Below, in pieces: positions 27,452 to 36,783 of a stretch of DNA of 64,000 nucleotides. The position numbers and the translations under genes were made by a program. The notes below the pieces were generated by a model. It saw nothing but the letters and a program-made list of their open reading frames with translations. It had not been told where the DNA came from and ran no database searches. Origin of the DNA: Mycobacterium persicum. Its GTDB lineage: Bacteria; Actinomycetota; Actinomycetes; Mycobacteriales; Mycobacteriaceae. Where the stretch lies: the NCBI RefSeq assembly GCF_002086675.1, contig NZ_MVIF01000002.1, forward strand, positions 116,724 to 180,723, written 5' to 3'. Within the stretch, counting starts at the first letter, position 1. Every line of letters starts with the position of its first letter.

Positions 27452-28453
27452 TTAGGGCACCCGCACCGCTTGCAGGACCGCGTCGACGACGACCTGCGGA
27501 GTGATCTTGGCGCTGCTGGCTTCAAAGCCCAGGATCAGCCGGTGTCCTAACACTCGATGGGCCAGCTGCTGAATGTCTTCCGGCCGCACATGGTTACGGC
27601 CGCGCAGCAGTGCCAGTGCTCGAGCGCTTTCGCAGAATGCGATAGTGGCCCGCGGCGAGGCGCCGTACTCGACCATGCGGGCCAGCTGCGGCGGCAACAA
27701 CTGTGATGGGTTGCGGGTTACCGCAACCAGCTGGCTCGCGTAGTGCATCAAGGCGGGATCCATGTGGATATTGCGCACCACCGCTTGCAGGCGGCGCACA
27801 TCGTCCAAACCGATTACTGGATCGATCGGCCGGTCCTTGTCATAGATACCGGCGTCGCGGCGGACCATGACCTCCACCTCTTCCTGGGCGCTCGGATAGC
27901 GCAGGATGTCTTTGAGCATGAAGCGGTCGGTCTGAGCTTCCGACAACGGGTAGGTGCCCTCCTGGTCTACCGGATTTTGGGTGGCGATCACCAGGAACGG
28001 TTGGGGGATCGGGTACACCGTTCCGGCGATCGTGGTCTGGCGTTCTTCCATCGCCTCGAGCATCGCGCTTTGAGTCTTGGCGCTGGAGCGGTTGATCTCA
28101 TCGAGGAGCACGATGTTGGCGTGCACCGGACCCAGTTGGGTGGCAAATGAGTTGGTCTCGGCCTCGTATACCTGGGTGCCGAGGATGTCGCTGGGTAGCA
28201 GGTCCGGCGTACATTGGATGCGCTGGAACCGGCCGTGGATCGATTCGGCGATCACCCTGGCTGCCGTTGTTTTGGCAAGTCCCGGAACGCTTTCGATCAA
28301 CACATGCCCGCCGGCGAGCAACCCGATCAGCAGCGACTCACGCAGATTGTCCTGCCCGACCACCTTGGTGGTGAACGCGTGTGACAGCGCGGCGATGCTG
28401 CGCTGCGCGGCGTCGATGTCGTGGTGGTTGGGTTGCACTCGTACGGCGGTCAT
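27452..28453 (-). CDS. MoxR-family AAA+ ATPase (operon copy)
   Basis: The 333-residue ATPase has Walker A in SVPGLAKTT (55-63), Walker B in IVLLDEINR near 109-117, and sensor/arginine-finger regions QNPVDQEGTYPLSEAQTDRF. MoxR ATPases act as chaperones that mature or insert cofactors into VWA-containing complexes. The ATG at 28453 and close packing with the DUF58 gene place it second in a seven-gene operon headed by the Pro-rich membrane protein. A second MoxR ATPase (38111-38986) of a different branch occurs in this window. Confidence 0.93.
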   Translation of the reverse strand: MTAVRVQPNHHDIDAAQRSIAALSHAFTTKVVGQDNLRESLLIGLLAGGHVLIESVPGLAKTTAARVIAESIHGRFQRIQCTPDLLPSDILGTQVYEAETNSFATQLGPVHANIVLLDEINRSSAKTQSAMLEAMEERQTTIAGTVYPIPQPFLVIATQNPVDQEGTYPLSEAQTDRFMLKDILRYPSAQEEVEVMVRRDAGIYDKDRPIDPVIGLDDVRRLQAVVRNIHMDPALMHYASQLVAVTRNPSQLLPPQLARMVEYGASPRATIAFCESARALALLRGRNHVRPEDIQQLAHRVLGHRLILGFEASSAKITPQVVVDAVLQAVRVP

Positions 28454-28490
28454 CGCGGCCTTTCACACATCGACAACAGGGTGTCGGGGT

Positions 28491-29750
28491 TCATCGAAAT
28501 TTCAGTTCCGGCGGTGTCTTGGCCAGATCTGCGGTGCCCGAAAGGAACTGGCTTGCCTCGCCTTGCTTGGTGGCGCCTCCGGTGGTCCTGACCGTTATCG
28601 GCGCTTTGGCCTCGCCGAAAAACATCAGCGCCAGCCGATAGGGATCGAAGCTGTCGAATTTGACTGCGCTGATATCCGCGGGCCCCCACGCAGCGGTGCC
28701 GTCGGCCAAGCCGTAGGGATCCACGCTCATCGGGCAGCCGGGTGGGGCCAGCAGGTTGGACTTCTGACAGTTGGCCATCGCGGCGACGAGCTGGTCCCGG
28801 GCCGCGTCGCGGCCCTTGTCCGAGAGCACGAAGGTCGGCTGTATCCAGGTTTCGCTGATCAGCGAAACCTGGTCCAGCAAAATTGGTTTGGCCGTCACCG
28901 TGATGTACGGGTTGCTGGTGCCGACGTCGATCCAGCCGGGAAACACGTATACCGTGGAGTCACCGACGGGCTTACCGAAGAATGTCACCGTCTTGCCGGC
29001 AGCATCCCTGTCGCCGGCGATTCCGGGCTTGACCTTGATCGCCGCCGACGGGAGTTTCCAGCTGCCGTGGTCCTTTTTCACCGAAAGGGTGGTGTCGGAA
29101 ACCTTGTCGCCGAAGTTGACGACCACATGTACCTGAGCGAAGCCGACCGCCGCCCCAGCCCCCGTCGAATCATCGCTGAGAATCCTGATGTTGCTGATCG
29201 GCCATTGCGCGATCTGCTTTTTGAGGATCTCGCTGGTGAGAAGTTCCTTGGTGGCCGGCTGGTCGGCGCCGTAGGACAGCGCGGTCTCGGCATCTCCGCG
29301 GGCCAGTGCCTGCAGGTAACCCTTCACCATGTCGCCGGCCGACCCGCCGCCGCCCGAGCCACCACCGCCGGCCAAGGTGATGACCAAGACAATGGCCACC
29401 ACCACCAGCACCGAGCCACCGGCCGCCAGCGTCACCCATAACGGCTTACGGCTCTTGCGCAGTCCCGGCGACGGTGACCAGCCCGGCGGTGGCCCCGGCA
29501 GCGGCGGCCCGATGGGCGCCGGTCCAGCCGGCTGTGGGTGCCAGCCGACGCCGACCGGAGGCGGCGGGCTGCCCCAACCGTTCTGCAGTGGCTGATGTTG
29601 CTGCCAGGGCCCCGCGGCCGGCGGTTGCTGGTGCTCCCACGGACCCGGTGGCGAGGCCTGCGATTGCCAGCGATCAGCAGCCGGATCGACGGCATCCGAC
29701 CCACCCACCGGGTTCGGGCCGCCAAACCGCCCACCCGACCAATCAGTCAC
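28491..29750 (-). CDS. Pro-rich single-pass membrane protein heading the MoxR operon
   Basis: The 419-residue protein has a long cytoplasmic N-terminus rich in Pro, Gly, Gln and Trp (about 1-97) and one membrane helix near 104-124 (LAAGGSVLVVVAIVLVITLA). A Gly/Ser linker follows, then an external domain that starts like a DUF4878-type fold (GDMVKGYLQALARGDAETAL). Two Cys (CQKSN, PPGCP) may form a disulfide. The GTG at 29750 has GGAGG five bases upstream. It is likely the extracytoplasmic sensor or scaffold of the MoxR/VWA system; function is unknown. Confidence 0.72.
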   Translation of the reverse strand: MTDWSGGRFGGPNPVGGSDAVDPAADRWQSQASPPGPWEHQQPPAAGPWQQHQPLQNGWGSPPPPVGVGWHPQPAGPAPIGPPLPGPPPGWSPSPGLRKSRKPLWVTLAAGGSVLVVVAIVLVITLAGGGGSGGGGSAGDMVKGYLQALARGDAETALSYGADQPATKELLTSEILKKQIAQWPISNIRILSDDSTGAGAAVGFAQVHVVVNFGDKVSDTTLSVKKDHGSWKLPSAAIKVKPGIAGDRDAAGKTVTFFGKPVGDSTVYVFPGWIDVGTSNPYITVTAKPILLDQVSLISETWIQPTFVLSDKGRDAARDQLVAAMANCQKSNLLAPPGCPMSVDPYGLADGTAAWGPADISAVKFDSFDPYRLALMFFGEAKAPITVRTTGGATKQGEASQFLSGTADLAKTPPELKFR

Positions 29751-30210
29751 GACAACCTCCACAGCTAAGGGCACCGAACATTCAGTGCGCCATCTTGTTG
29801 TGAGCGCGTTCGGCACCGCCCACGCCACAAACCACGTCGGGCATCGGTACTCGGGTGCAAAACAAACCCTGATCGAGTTGGTGGGCGGGTAGTCGCCGCG
29901 CTCGTCGGTTTGGGAGCGATAGCCTGGGGTAGCTGGCTGCCGTCATCACCAGCCCACCCGACGTCAAGCAGAGTTGTTGCCCCGGCCGGTATGAAAAGCG
30001 TTCTCCTGCTGGTGGTGCGCTGCCTTCGCAGCCACCTGGCACACTGCCTCCCTTGTTCGCGGAAATCAAACGCATTCAGTAAACCCGAACCGGCCGATCT
30101 CGCAACTCAGCCGGTTCGCCGAACCGGAGACAGCATGTGCCGCCGGCCCCACCGTTCACGGTGGGCACCACCGATTCGGCAACTGCGAGCGGCACAGTCG
30201 GAGCGGGGCC
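29751..30210. other. Intergenic region upstream of the MoxR operon
   Basis: About 460 bases without a supported gene. It must hold the promoter of the leftward MoxR operon. A rightward open frame at 29910-30389 has an initial hydrophobic stretch but then drifts into Ser/Pro/Arg-rich sequence with no domain and runs antisense into the mpt64-like gene, so it was not called. No terminator or repeat was evident. Confidence 0.35.
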
Positions 30211-30366
30211 TCAGCGGATCGTCGTGTCCGGACCGAAACCCGGATCCGGGTTCATCGTCCAGCCGTGGCGGTGATCAAACTCACCAAACAACCGCAACCA
30301 CTTCTGTCGCGTCAGCGGCTCCGAGACCACCGTCTTGCTCTTCAGCCAAATTGCCTTGCCACGCGG
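30211..30366 (-). pseudogene. Orphan 51-codon in-frame segment after the mpt64-like stop
   Basis: Immediately after the TAG of the mpt64-like gene, the same frame stays open for 51 codons before TGA at 30211. The sequence (TVVSEPLTRQKWLRLFGEFD, then GWTMNPDPGFGPDTTIR) has a protein-like composition with mycobacterial codon use. It has no start codon of its own and is not part of MPT64, which normally ends at SMLA. It is probably the 3' remnant of another gene left by a rearrangement, or a read-through extension; neither can be decided here. Confidence 0.35.
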
Positions 30367-31047
30367 CTAAGCCAGCATCGAGTCGATAGCGGAGCGTGGG
30401 ACCGATGCCTGGGTGGGGCCGGCGGACTCGGGCAGTAGTTCACCCGGGTTGAAGAAAAAGGTCACTCCGTCGTTGGTGATGGCGAAATTCTGGTAGTTTG
30501 CCGGATCCAACCCGGCTGCGGGCGCTACCTGCTGTCCGGTCTGCTTTTGCAGGGCAGTCTGCACGATGGGAAAGACGATCGGCAGCGGGTCGGTCTTGGG
30601 CTGCCACAGCGTGTCGTAGGTAATTGGCTTGCGATATCCCTGATCCCAGTTGAACGCCTTGTACTTCGTCGTCGGCTGCCCGCTGCCGACGTTCTGAACG
30701 ACCTTGAGCACCAAGGACTGGGTACCGCGAGGCGGTATCGCCGATTCGTAGTTGGTCGAGGTGATTTCCAACTGGTAGGGCGCATCGCGGGGAGCAGACG
30801 ATTTGGCGACGTTGAGGAAGTCGTCTCGGGTCTGGGCGACATAACTTTGCAGCGACTTCTGGTCGGGGTAGTTACTCGGGAGGCTGATATTGATGGTGTA
30901 TGCCGGGTCCGAAACCTGAATCTGGCATACCTGACCGGTAGTGGCGCCCTTCAGCTCGTCGCAGTAGGTCTTGGGTGCGGCCGCGGCGATTGCCGGACTG
31001 CCGAGCGCGACGACGGCCAGGACAACCAGGGGCGCTGTGATTCGCAT
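30367..31047 (-). CDS. mpt64: MPT64-like secreted immunogenic protein
   Basis: The 226-residue protein agrees with M. tuberculosis MPT64 (Rv1980c) over almost its whole length: APKTYC at the mature N-terminus, ISLPSNYPDQKSLQSYVAQT, AIPPRGTQ, YKAF.WDQ.YRKPITYDTLW, and the C-terminus PRSAIDSMLA. A signal peptide (about 1-24, ending AIAAA) directs Sec export; the Cys pair near the N-terminus can form a disulfide. The ATG at 31047 follows GGAGGG. In H37Rv the gene lies in region RD2 far from here, so its placement between the MoxR operon and a cyclase-like gene is unusual. MPT64 is used as a diagnostic antigen for the tuberculosis complex. Confidence 0.9.
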   Translation of the reverse strand: MRITAPLVVLAVVALGSPAIAAAAPKTYCDELKGATTGQVCQIQVSDPAYTINISLPSNYPDQKSLQSYVAQTRDDFLNVAKSSAPRDAPYQLEITSTNYESAIPPRGTQSLVLKVVQNVGSGQPTTKYKAFNWDQGYRKPITYDTLWQPKTDPLPIVFPIVQTALQKQTGQQVAPAAGLDPANYQNFAITNDGVTFFFNPGELLPESAGPTQASVPRSAIDSMLA

Positions 31048-31277
31048 GCGAGGTTCCCTCCGAGGCAAAGTTGCGGCGCCGGGGTAACGGACCAGTGTCC
31101 GGCCGCGGTGATGACCGGGCCATCGACCAACATAAGCCATCGGGGCACCCGCGGCGTTCCTGGGGGCAGCAGGCCCTGGGGCGGCATGTTTTCGGCCAAA
31201 CCCGATTTTCCCTGCATTTTCGCGTTAGTCTGCTGCGTGATCTGCCGGTCTTGCCGCCGTAAGCGAAAGGAAGCCGA

Positions 31278-33461
31278 GTGACATCGGGGCAGCCAACGCA
31301 ACCGGTATCCCAACAAGAGCCGGCACCAACCGGGAGTCGTGGGCGCCGGCTGCTGCGGTTGTTCCGGATGGGCATCCAATCGAAGTTATTGGTGACGCTG
31401 CTGCTGTGCAGCATCATGTCGGTGGCGGTGGTCGGTCTCACCGGATATGTGACCGGTCGCAATGCGTTACAGCAAGTGGCAACGGAGCGGCTGCTCGAAT
31501 TGCGGGAGTCGCACAAGCGGCAGCTGGAGGGGCTATTCGGCGAGTTCACCAATTCCCTGGAGGTGTATAGCAGCGGTTTCAGTGCGGTCCAGGCGATCGA
31601 GGCGTTCACCGATGGCTTCAACCAGCTGTCCAACGCCACGATCAGCCCGGCCCAGCAGGAGTCGATCGTCAATTACTACAGCAACGCGATGGTCAAACCG
31701 ATCAATCAGCTGACCGGTGACGATGTCGACATCAATGCGCTGCTGCCGACCTCCAACTCGCAGAAGTACCTTCAGGCCAACTACACCGCACAGTGCGCGT
31801 CGGCGATCGAATCGGTGTTGTGCGGCGACGCCGGTGACGGCAGCGCCTGGTCGGCGGCCAATGCCCGCTACAACGACTTCTTCCGCGGGATCGTCACGCG
31901 CTTCGACTATCGAGACGCGCTGTTGCTCGATCTTCACGGCAATGTCGTCTACACCGTGAGCAAGGGCCCCGACCTGGGTACCAACATCTTCACCGGCCCC
32001 TATCGGGAAACGGTCTTGCGGGACGCATACCGGAAAGCGTTGCGCTCCAACAACGTTGACTTCGTATGGATCACCGATTTCCAGCAGTATCAGCCGCAGC
32101 TGGACGCCCCCACCGCATGGGTGGTGTCGCCGATCGGGATGGCGGGCAAGATCGAAGGCGTTATGGCGTTGCCGCTGCCGATCTCGAAGATCAACGACAT
32201 CATGAACGCCCACAAACACTGGGAAGCCGTCGGCATGGGCCGCTCGACCGAGACCTACCTGGTGGGCCCGGACAACTTGATGCGTTCCGATTCACGGCTG
32301 TTCCTGCAGGACCGGGACAAGTATCGGCGGGAGGCGATGGCGGGCGGCACTCCACGCGACGTGGTGGACAGCGCGATCCGGCTGGAAACCACCGTTCTGG
32401 TGCAGCCGGTCCCGAGCGCCGGGGTTCGCGCGGCCCAACGCGGACAGACCGGCGTCACGAAGGACACCGACTACCTGGGCAATCGGGAGCTGGAAGCCTA
32501 TGCGCCGGTGGATGTGCCGAACTCCGATCTGCACTGGTCGATCTTGGCGACCAGGGACGATTGGGATGCCTATCAGCGGCTGTCCACGTTCGGCAAGACT
32601 CTGGTACTGGCGGTCGCCGGGATCACCTTGGCGATCTGCGTGGTATCGATGCTGCTTGCCAAGCTGCTCGTGCGCCCGATCCGACGGCTAGAGGCCGGCA
32701 CCGAGAGAATCGCCGCCGGCGACTACGAGGTGACCGTTCCGGTGCGGTCACGCGACGAGCTCGGGGACCTCACCGCGGCTTTCAACGAGATGAGCCGCAA
32801 CCTCAAGATCAAAGAAGAGTTGCTCAACGAGCAACGCAACGAAAACGATCGGTTACTGCTGTCACTGATGCCCGAACCGGTCGTGCAGCGGTATCGCGAG
32901 GGGGCCCAGACCGTCGCGCAGGAGCACCAGGACGTCGCCGTGATCTTCGCCGACATGGTGGGGCTCGACGACATGTCCGACGACCTTTCCGGAGACGAAC
33001 TGGTCGCGGTCGTCAACGAACTTTTCCGGCAGTTCGACTCCGCGGCTGAAGCGCTTGGCGTGGAGCGGATTCGAACGTTCCACAACGGCTACCTGGCTAG
33101 CTGCGGCGCCACCACCCCGCGACTGGACAACATCCACCGAAGCGTGGACTTCGCCATCGAGATCCAGCGCATCATCGACAGGTTCAACAGCCGGTCACGG
33201 CACAAGCTCCGGCTGCGGGTCGGCATCAATACCGGCAAGGTCATCAGCGGCTTGGTCGGTCGCGCCAGCCTCGCCTACGACATGTGGGGTGCCGCGGTAA
33301 GTCTGGCCTATCAAATGCACAGTGGCTCACTGCAACCCGGCATCTACGTCACATCACAGGTGTACGAGGCGATGCGCGACATCTGGAAGTTCGTGCCGGC
33401 CGGAACCATTTCGGTCGGAGGTTCGGATCAGCAGATCTGGCGGTTGGTGGAACGCCAATGA
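31278..33461 (+). CDS. Membrane cyclase-like receptor, degenerate class III cyclase domain (copy 2)
   Basis: The 727-residue protein is a paralogue of the copy at 19338-21545. It has TM1 near 35-58, a matching external domain with DGSAWSAANAR and TNIFTGPYRE, TM2 near 438-460, HAMP and a C-terminal cyclase-like domain. The external domain contains two Cys (QCASAIESVLCG) that are absent from copy 1. The same catalytic substitutions occur: RTFHNGYLA (Lys to Arg, Asp to Asn) and AAVSLAYQ (Asn to Ser, Arg to Gln), while VIFAD and YDMWG remain. The GTG at 31278 follows CGAAAGGAAG. The stop overlaps the channel gene in an ATGA, exactly as in copy 1. Confidence 0.88.
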   Translation: MTSGQPTQPVSQQEPAPTGSRGRRLLRLFRMGIQSKLLVTLLLCSIMSVAVVGLTGYVTGRNALQQVATERLLELRESHKRQLEGLFGEFTNSLEVYSSGFSAVQAIEAFTDGFNQLSNATISPAQQESIVNYYSNAMVKPINQLTGDDVDINALLPTSNSQKYLQANYTAQCASAIESVLCGDAGDGSAWSAANARYNDFFRGIVTRFDYRDALLLDLHGNVVYTVSKGPDLGTNIFTGPYRETVLRDAYRKALRSNNVDFVWITDFQQYQPQLDAPTAWVVSPIGMAGKIEGVMALPLPISKINDIMNAHKHWEAVGMGRSTETYLVGPDNLMRSDSRLFLQDRDKYRREAMAGGTPRDVVDSAIRLETTVLVQPVPSAGVRAAQRGQTGVTKDTDYLGNRELEAYAPVDVPNSDLHWSILATRDDWDAYQRLSTFGKTLVLAVAGITLAICVVSMLLAKLLVRPIRRLEAGTERIAAGDYEVTVPVRSRDELGDLTAAFNEMSRNLKIKEELLNEQRNENDRLLLSLMPEPVVQRYREGAQTVAQEHQDVAVIFADMVGLDDMSDDLSGDELVAVVNELFRQFDSAAEALGVERIRTFHNGYLASCGATTPRLDNIHRSVDFAIEIQRIIDRFNSRSRHKLRLRVGINTGKVISGLVGRASLAYDMWGAAVSLAYQMHSGSLQPGIYVTSQVYEAMRDIWKFVPAGTISVGGSDQQIWRLVERQ

Positions 33462-34861
33462 ACATCTTCACCGCCTCGTGGTTCTATTGGGCGGTCTCGG
33501 TCGCGCTGGGACTGCCCGTCCTGATCGTCATTCTCACCGAGTTGCAGCACACGTTGCGCCGCAGGGGAAGTCACCTCGCCAGGCAGATCAGCCTGCTGCG
33601 CAACTACTTGCTGCCGCTGGGCGCGCTGCTGCTGCTCATCGTGAATTCGGAGGGCGTCCCGGCCCACGACAACGCCGTCCGGATTCTGACCACGGTATTC
33701 GGTTTCCTGGTGCTAGTGCTGCTGTTGTCCGGCCTCAACGCGACCGTCTTCGCCGCAGCTCCGCAAGGTTCCTGGCGCAAGCGGCTACCGGTGATCTTCC
33801 TGGACGTGGCCCGGTTCGTGCTCATCGGAGCCGGGCTTGCGGTGATCCTGTCCTATGTCTGGGGTGTGCGGATCGGCGGACTGTTCACCGCCGTGGGTGT
33901 GACCTCGGTGGTCATCGGCCTGATGTTGCAGAACTCAGTCGGCCAGATTGTGTCCGGCCTGTTCATGTTGTTCGAGCAGCCCTTTCAGATCGACGACTGG
34001 CTCGACACCGCCACCGCGCGGGGACGAATCGTCGAGGTGAACTGGCGCGCCGTCCACATCGACACCGGCAGCGGCCTGCGGATCACCCCGAACTCGGTGC
34101 TGGCCAGCACACCGTTCACCAATCTGAGCCGGCCGGCGGGCGGCTACCAACTGGCGGTGAAGACCACATTTTCCGAGGCGGACTCGCCCGACCGGGTTTG
34201 TGCGATGCTGTCGCGGATTGCCGGCGCGCTGCCGCAACTCCACAGCGGTTCCGTCCCTACCTCCGAGCCGGTCGGCGGCGCCGAGTACTGCACCACCATC
34301 GGCTTACGGTCACCCGCTGACGAAAGTGCCGCGCGAGCGACATTTCTGCGCTGGATCTGGTATGCCGCCCGGCGGGAAAACCTGCACCTCGACGGCGCCG
34401 ACGACGACTTCTCGACCACCGAGCGCCTGCGGGACGCCCTGAAAACGGTGGTCGGACCGGCGTTGCGGCTCAGCGACGCCGACCAGCAGTCGTTGCAGTC
34501 GCACGCGAGGATGCTGCGATACGGCGCCGGCGAAATCGTGCAGTGTGCGGGTGAGGTGCCCGCGGAGATGATGTTCGTCGTCACCGGCTTGGTGCGGCTG
34601 ACCGCGACGGCCGACGACGGATCGGTGGTGCCGATCACCACCCTGGAAGAAGGCGGATTTCTGGGTCTGACCGCGCTGACCCGGCAGCCCAATCTCTCCA
34701 GCGCATACGCGATCGACGAGGTGACCACGGTGGAGATCGGTCGCGAGCACGTCGAGCATCTCGTGATGCGTCAACCGTTGCTGCTGCAGGACTTCGGCCA
34801 CATTCTCGAAGAGCGACAAAGCCAGGTGCGCCAGAGTCTGCATCGGGAGTGGTTCAACTGA
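33458..34861 (+). CDS. MscS-like channel with cNMP-binding-like domain (copy 2)
   Basis: The 467-residue protein has exactly the same length as copy 1 (21542-22945). It shares the pore segment VTSVVIGLMLQNSVGQIVSG and the vestibule signature WRAVHI.TG.GLRITPNS. The C-terminal cNMP-like domain reads GLTALTRQPNLSSAYAI, again without the canonical Glu and Arg of the phosphate cassette. The start overlaps the receptor stop by four bases. It should be an inner-membrane channel controlled by osmotic tension and by its coupled receptor. Two copies in one window imply duplicated and perhaps specialised signalling. Confidence 0.87.
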   Translation: MNIFTASWFYWAVSVALGLPVLIVILTELQHTLRRRGSHLARQISLLRNYLLPLGALLLLIVNSEGVPAHDNAVRILTTVFGFLVLVLLLSGLNATVFAAAPQGSWRKRLPVIFLDVARFVLIGAGLAVILSYVWGVRIGGLFTAVGVTSVVIGLMLQNSVGQIVSGLFMLFEQPFQIDDWLDTATARGRIVEVNWRAVHIDTGSGLRITPNSVLASTPFTNLSRPAGGYQLAVKTTFSEADSPDRVCAMLSRIAGALPQLHSGSVPTSEPVGGAEYCTTIGLRSPADESAARATFLRWIWYAARRENLHLDGADDDFSTTERLRDALKTVVGPALRLSDADQQSLQSHARMLRYGAGEIVQCAGEVPAEMMFVVTGLVRLTATADDGSVVPITTLEEGGFLGLTALTRQPNLSSAYAIDEVTTVEIGREHVEHLVMRQPLLLQDFGHILEERQSQVRQSLHREWFN

Positions 34862-34878
34862 AGCGGTCGAGCCTGCCC

Positions 34879-36591
34879 TCACCCGAGCGGATGCACTTCT
34901 CCTTCGAACACCGTGCCCCAGATGCCGACGTCCTTGAGGGCCTCGGCGCCAACGTCATAGGGGTTTTCCTCGAGCACCGCGAAGTCCGCTTTCTTGCCGG
35001 CGCGTATGGAGCCGAGCTCGTCTTCTTTGCGCAGGATCCAGGCGGCATCGATGGTGATCGCCTTGAGCGCGGTATGCAGGCTGACCCGCTCCTGCGGACA
35101 ATTCAGGTTGCCGTTGATCGTCACCCGGTTGGCCGCCACCCACGCCAGGGTGAGCGGCGACAACGGCGCCATCGGACAGTCGGAGTGTACGGTGAACGGC
35201 ATACCCATCCGCTCCAGCATCCCCAGCCGCACCATCTGCGCTCCGCGATCCGGGCCCAGCCACTGCTCGCTGAAGATATCGCTGAGCATGTACAGGTAGT
35301 ACGCGTTGCACGAGACCAGCATGCCGATCTCGTTCATCTGCCGGCACTGGTCCTCGCTGTTGAAGGCATAGTGCTCCAGCGTGGCGCGATGGCCGAAGCG
35401 CGGCTTGACGTCCAGCAGCCTGCGGATGATGTCAATGTAGGTTGCGGAACTGAGATCGCCGTTGATGTGGGCGTGCAACTGGTAGCCGGCCTTCCAGAAT
35501 GGTTCGGCGTAGCTGTATAGCAGCTCTGGCGGGGCCATCCACACGCCCTGGTGGCCGTCCAGATAACCCGGGAAAGCGCATTGGGAGAGTCCGCTGTAGA
35601 TCGCGCCGTCGGCCTGCAGCTTGAAGTGACGGTCGAACATCACCCGCGCGCTGTTGTGCGTTGCCCACTCTTCGGCCGCCTCGAGCGCTGCCGCCGGGTT
35701 GACGCCGCGGGGGATGAAGTCGGCCGTGGTGGGCGTGAGAATGATGCGGCAGGGCGCCTGCGTCGACTCGGCGGTGTCGCGGATCAGTTTGGTCTCGCCG
35801 ACAGGGTCGCCGAAGATGCCAACTCCCATGTCCAGGCACGTGGTCACGCCGGCCATATGCACCATTTCCAGGAAGTTCTGCATCCCCTTGCGATAACGGT
35901 CCGGATCGAAGTGCAATCTGCCCAGCCGAGACGCGTTCAATAGCTGCGCCCCGTTCTCCCAGAAATGTCCTTCTTCCCAGTTGGCGTCCGGATGCCCGCT
36001 GAACTGCTCTGACGTGACCCCGGTCCAGTTGAGCGCGGCGTCGTTGAGGAAGAGCTCGTGAAACGACCGATGCCACAAGATGATCGGCTTGTCGCCGTAG
36101 CGCTGAGTCAGGTCGGACTTGGTGAGTTTTCCGTGCCACAGCGGATGGTAGCCCCAGGTGACGAACGGCAGCGTCCAATCCTGGTGTGCCGCAACCAGTT
36201 TGTCGAGCCCGGCAAGGTAAGACTCCGGAGTTTTCGCCCCGGGGAACTTCCCGGTCGGCAGGGTCCAGTCGTCGGGCGCCAGAAACGGATACTGAGTCAA
36301 GACGGCGGGCAAGGACGGGTGCACGTGCGGGTCGATGAAGCCCGGCATCAGGACCTTGTCCTTCATCCGGTCATCGACTTCGTACTCGTAGCGGTCGAGC
36401 CACGGCCGCAACATGTCCAGCGTGCCGACGGCGACGATCCTTCCGCCGCCCACGGCCACTGCCGTTGCCGTCGGCATCGCCTCGCACATGGTGATGATCT
36501 CGCGCGCCGGGAAGACGGTGATTTTCTCGAATTCTTGGTGCGTGAGCTTCTGGGCCGGCCTCTTTTTGTGAGCCGATTTATCAGATGGCAT
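34879..36591 (-). CDS. Amidohydrolase family 3 (YtcJ-like) enzyme
   Basis: The 570-residue TIM-barrel metal hydrolase has the metal-binding HxH in [10 protein letters not shown] near 90-95 and a likely third His site HAHINGD in the middle. [16 protein letters not shown] region and [11 protein letters not shown] lie near the C-terminus, typical of YtcJ-type amidohydrolases with broad exo-hydrolase activity. The ATG at 36591 follows GGAAAGGA. No signal peptide is seen, so it is cytoplasmic. It is divergent from proA and convergent with the copy-2 channel (17-base gap). In H37Rv as recalled, ahpC/ahpD, oxyR' and PE25/PPE41 lie in this interval instead. Substrate unknown. Confidence 0.85.
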   Translation of the reverse strand: MPSDKSAHKKRPAQKLTHQEFEKITVFPAREIITMCEAMPTATAVAVGGGRIVAVGTLDMLRPWLDRYEYEVDDRMKDKVLMPGFIDPHVHPSLPAVLTQYPFLAPDDWTLPTGKFPGAKTPESYLAGLDKLVAAHQDWTLPFVTWGYHPLWHGKLTKSDLTQRYGDKPIILWHRSFHELFLNDAALNWTGVTSEQFSGHPDANWEEGHFWENGAQLLNASRLGRLHFDPDRYRKGMQNFLEMVHMAGVTTCLDMGVGIFGDPVGETKLIRDTAESTQAPCRIILTPTTADFIPRGVNPAAALEAAEEWATHNSARVMFDRHFKLQADGAIYSGLSQCAFPGYLDGHQGVWMAPPELLYSYAEPFWKAGYQLHAHINGDLSSATYIDIIRRLLDVKPRFGHRATLEHYAFNSEDQCRQMNEIGMLVSCNAYYLYMLSDIFSEQWLGPDRGAQMVRLGMLERMGMPFTVHSDCPMAPLSPLTLAWVAANRVTINGNLNCPQERVSLHTALKAITIDAAWILRKEDELGSIRAGKKADFAVLEENPYDVGAEALKDVGIWGTVFEGEVHPLG

Positions 36592-36771
36592 GCATGTGGT
36601 CCTTTCCCGTCCTCCCGGCCTGCCGCGTTCCGCAAGCGCGCACGACTCGGTCGTATCGGATCACGTCGCATCGGATCACGAGGCCCCATTGTGCCGAACC
36701 CGCCGTTCGTCCCCGGCTTTTCCCGCGGCAGCCCAGAACCGGGCCGTCGTACCCGGTCGGCTAACGCCCGT

Positions 36772-36777
36772 TACGCT
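36772..36777 (+). promoter_or_regulatory. Predicted -10 hexamer of proA, probably leaderless
   Basis: TACGCT fits TANNNT and ends six bases before the proA ATG at 36784, with no Shine-Dalgarno in between. Transcription would begin at the start codon. Confidence 0.45.
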
Positions 36778-36783
36778 GGGGCA

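Noticed and set aside
29910..30389. Plus-strand open frame of 159 codons in the mpt64-MoxR gap
   Set aside because: It begins with a short hydrophobic stretch but continues as Ser/Pro/Arg-rich sequence and overlaps the mpt64-like gene antisense. No start signal or homology was seen.
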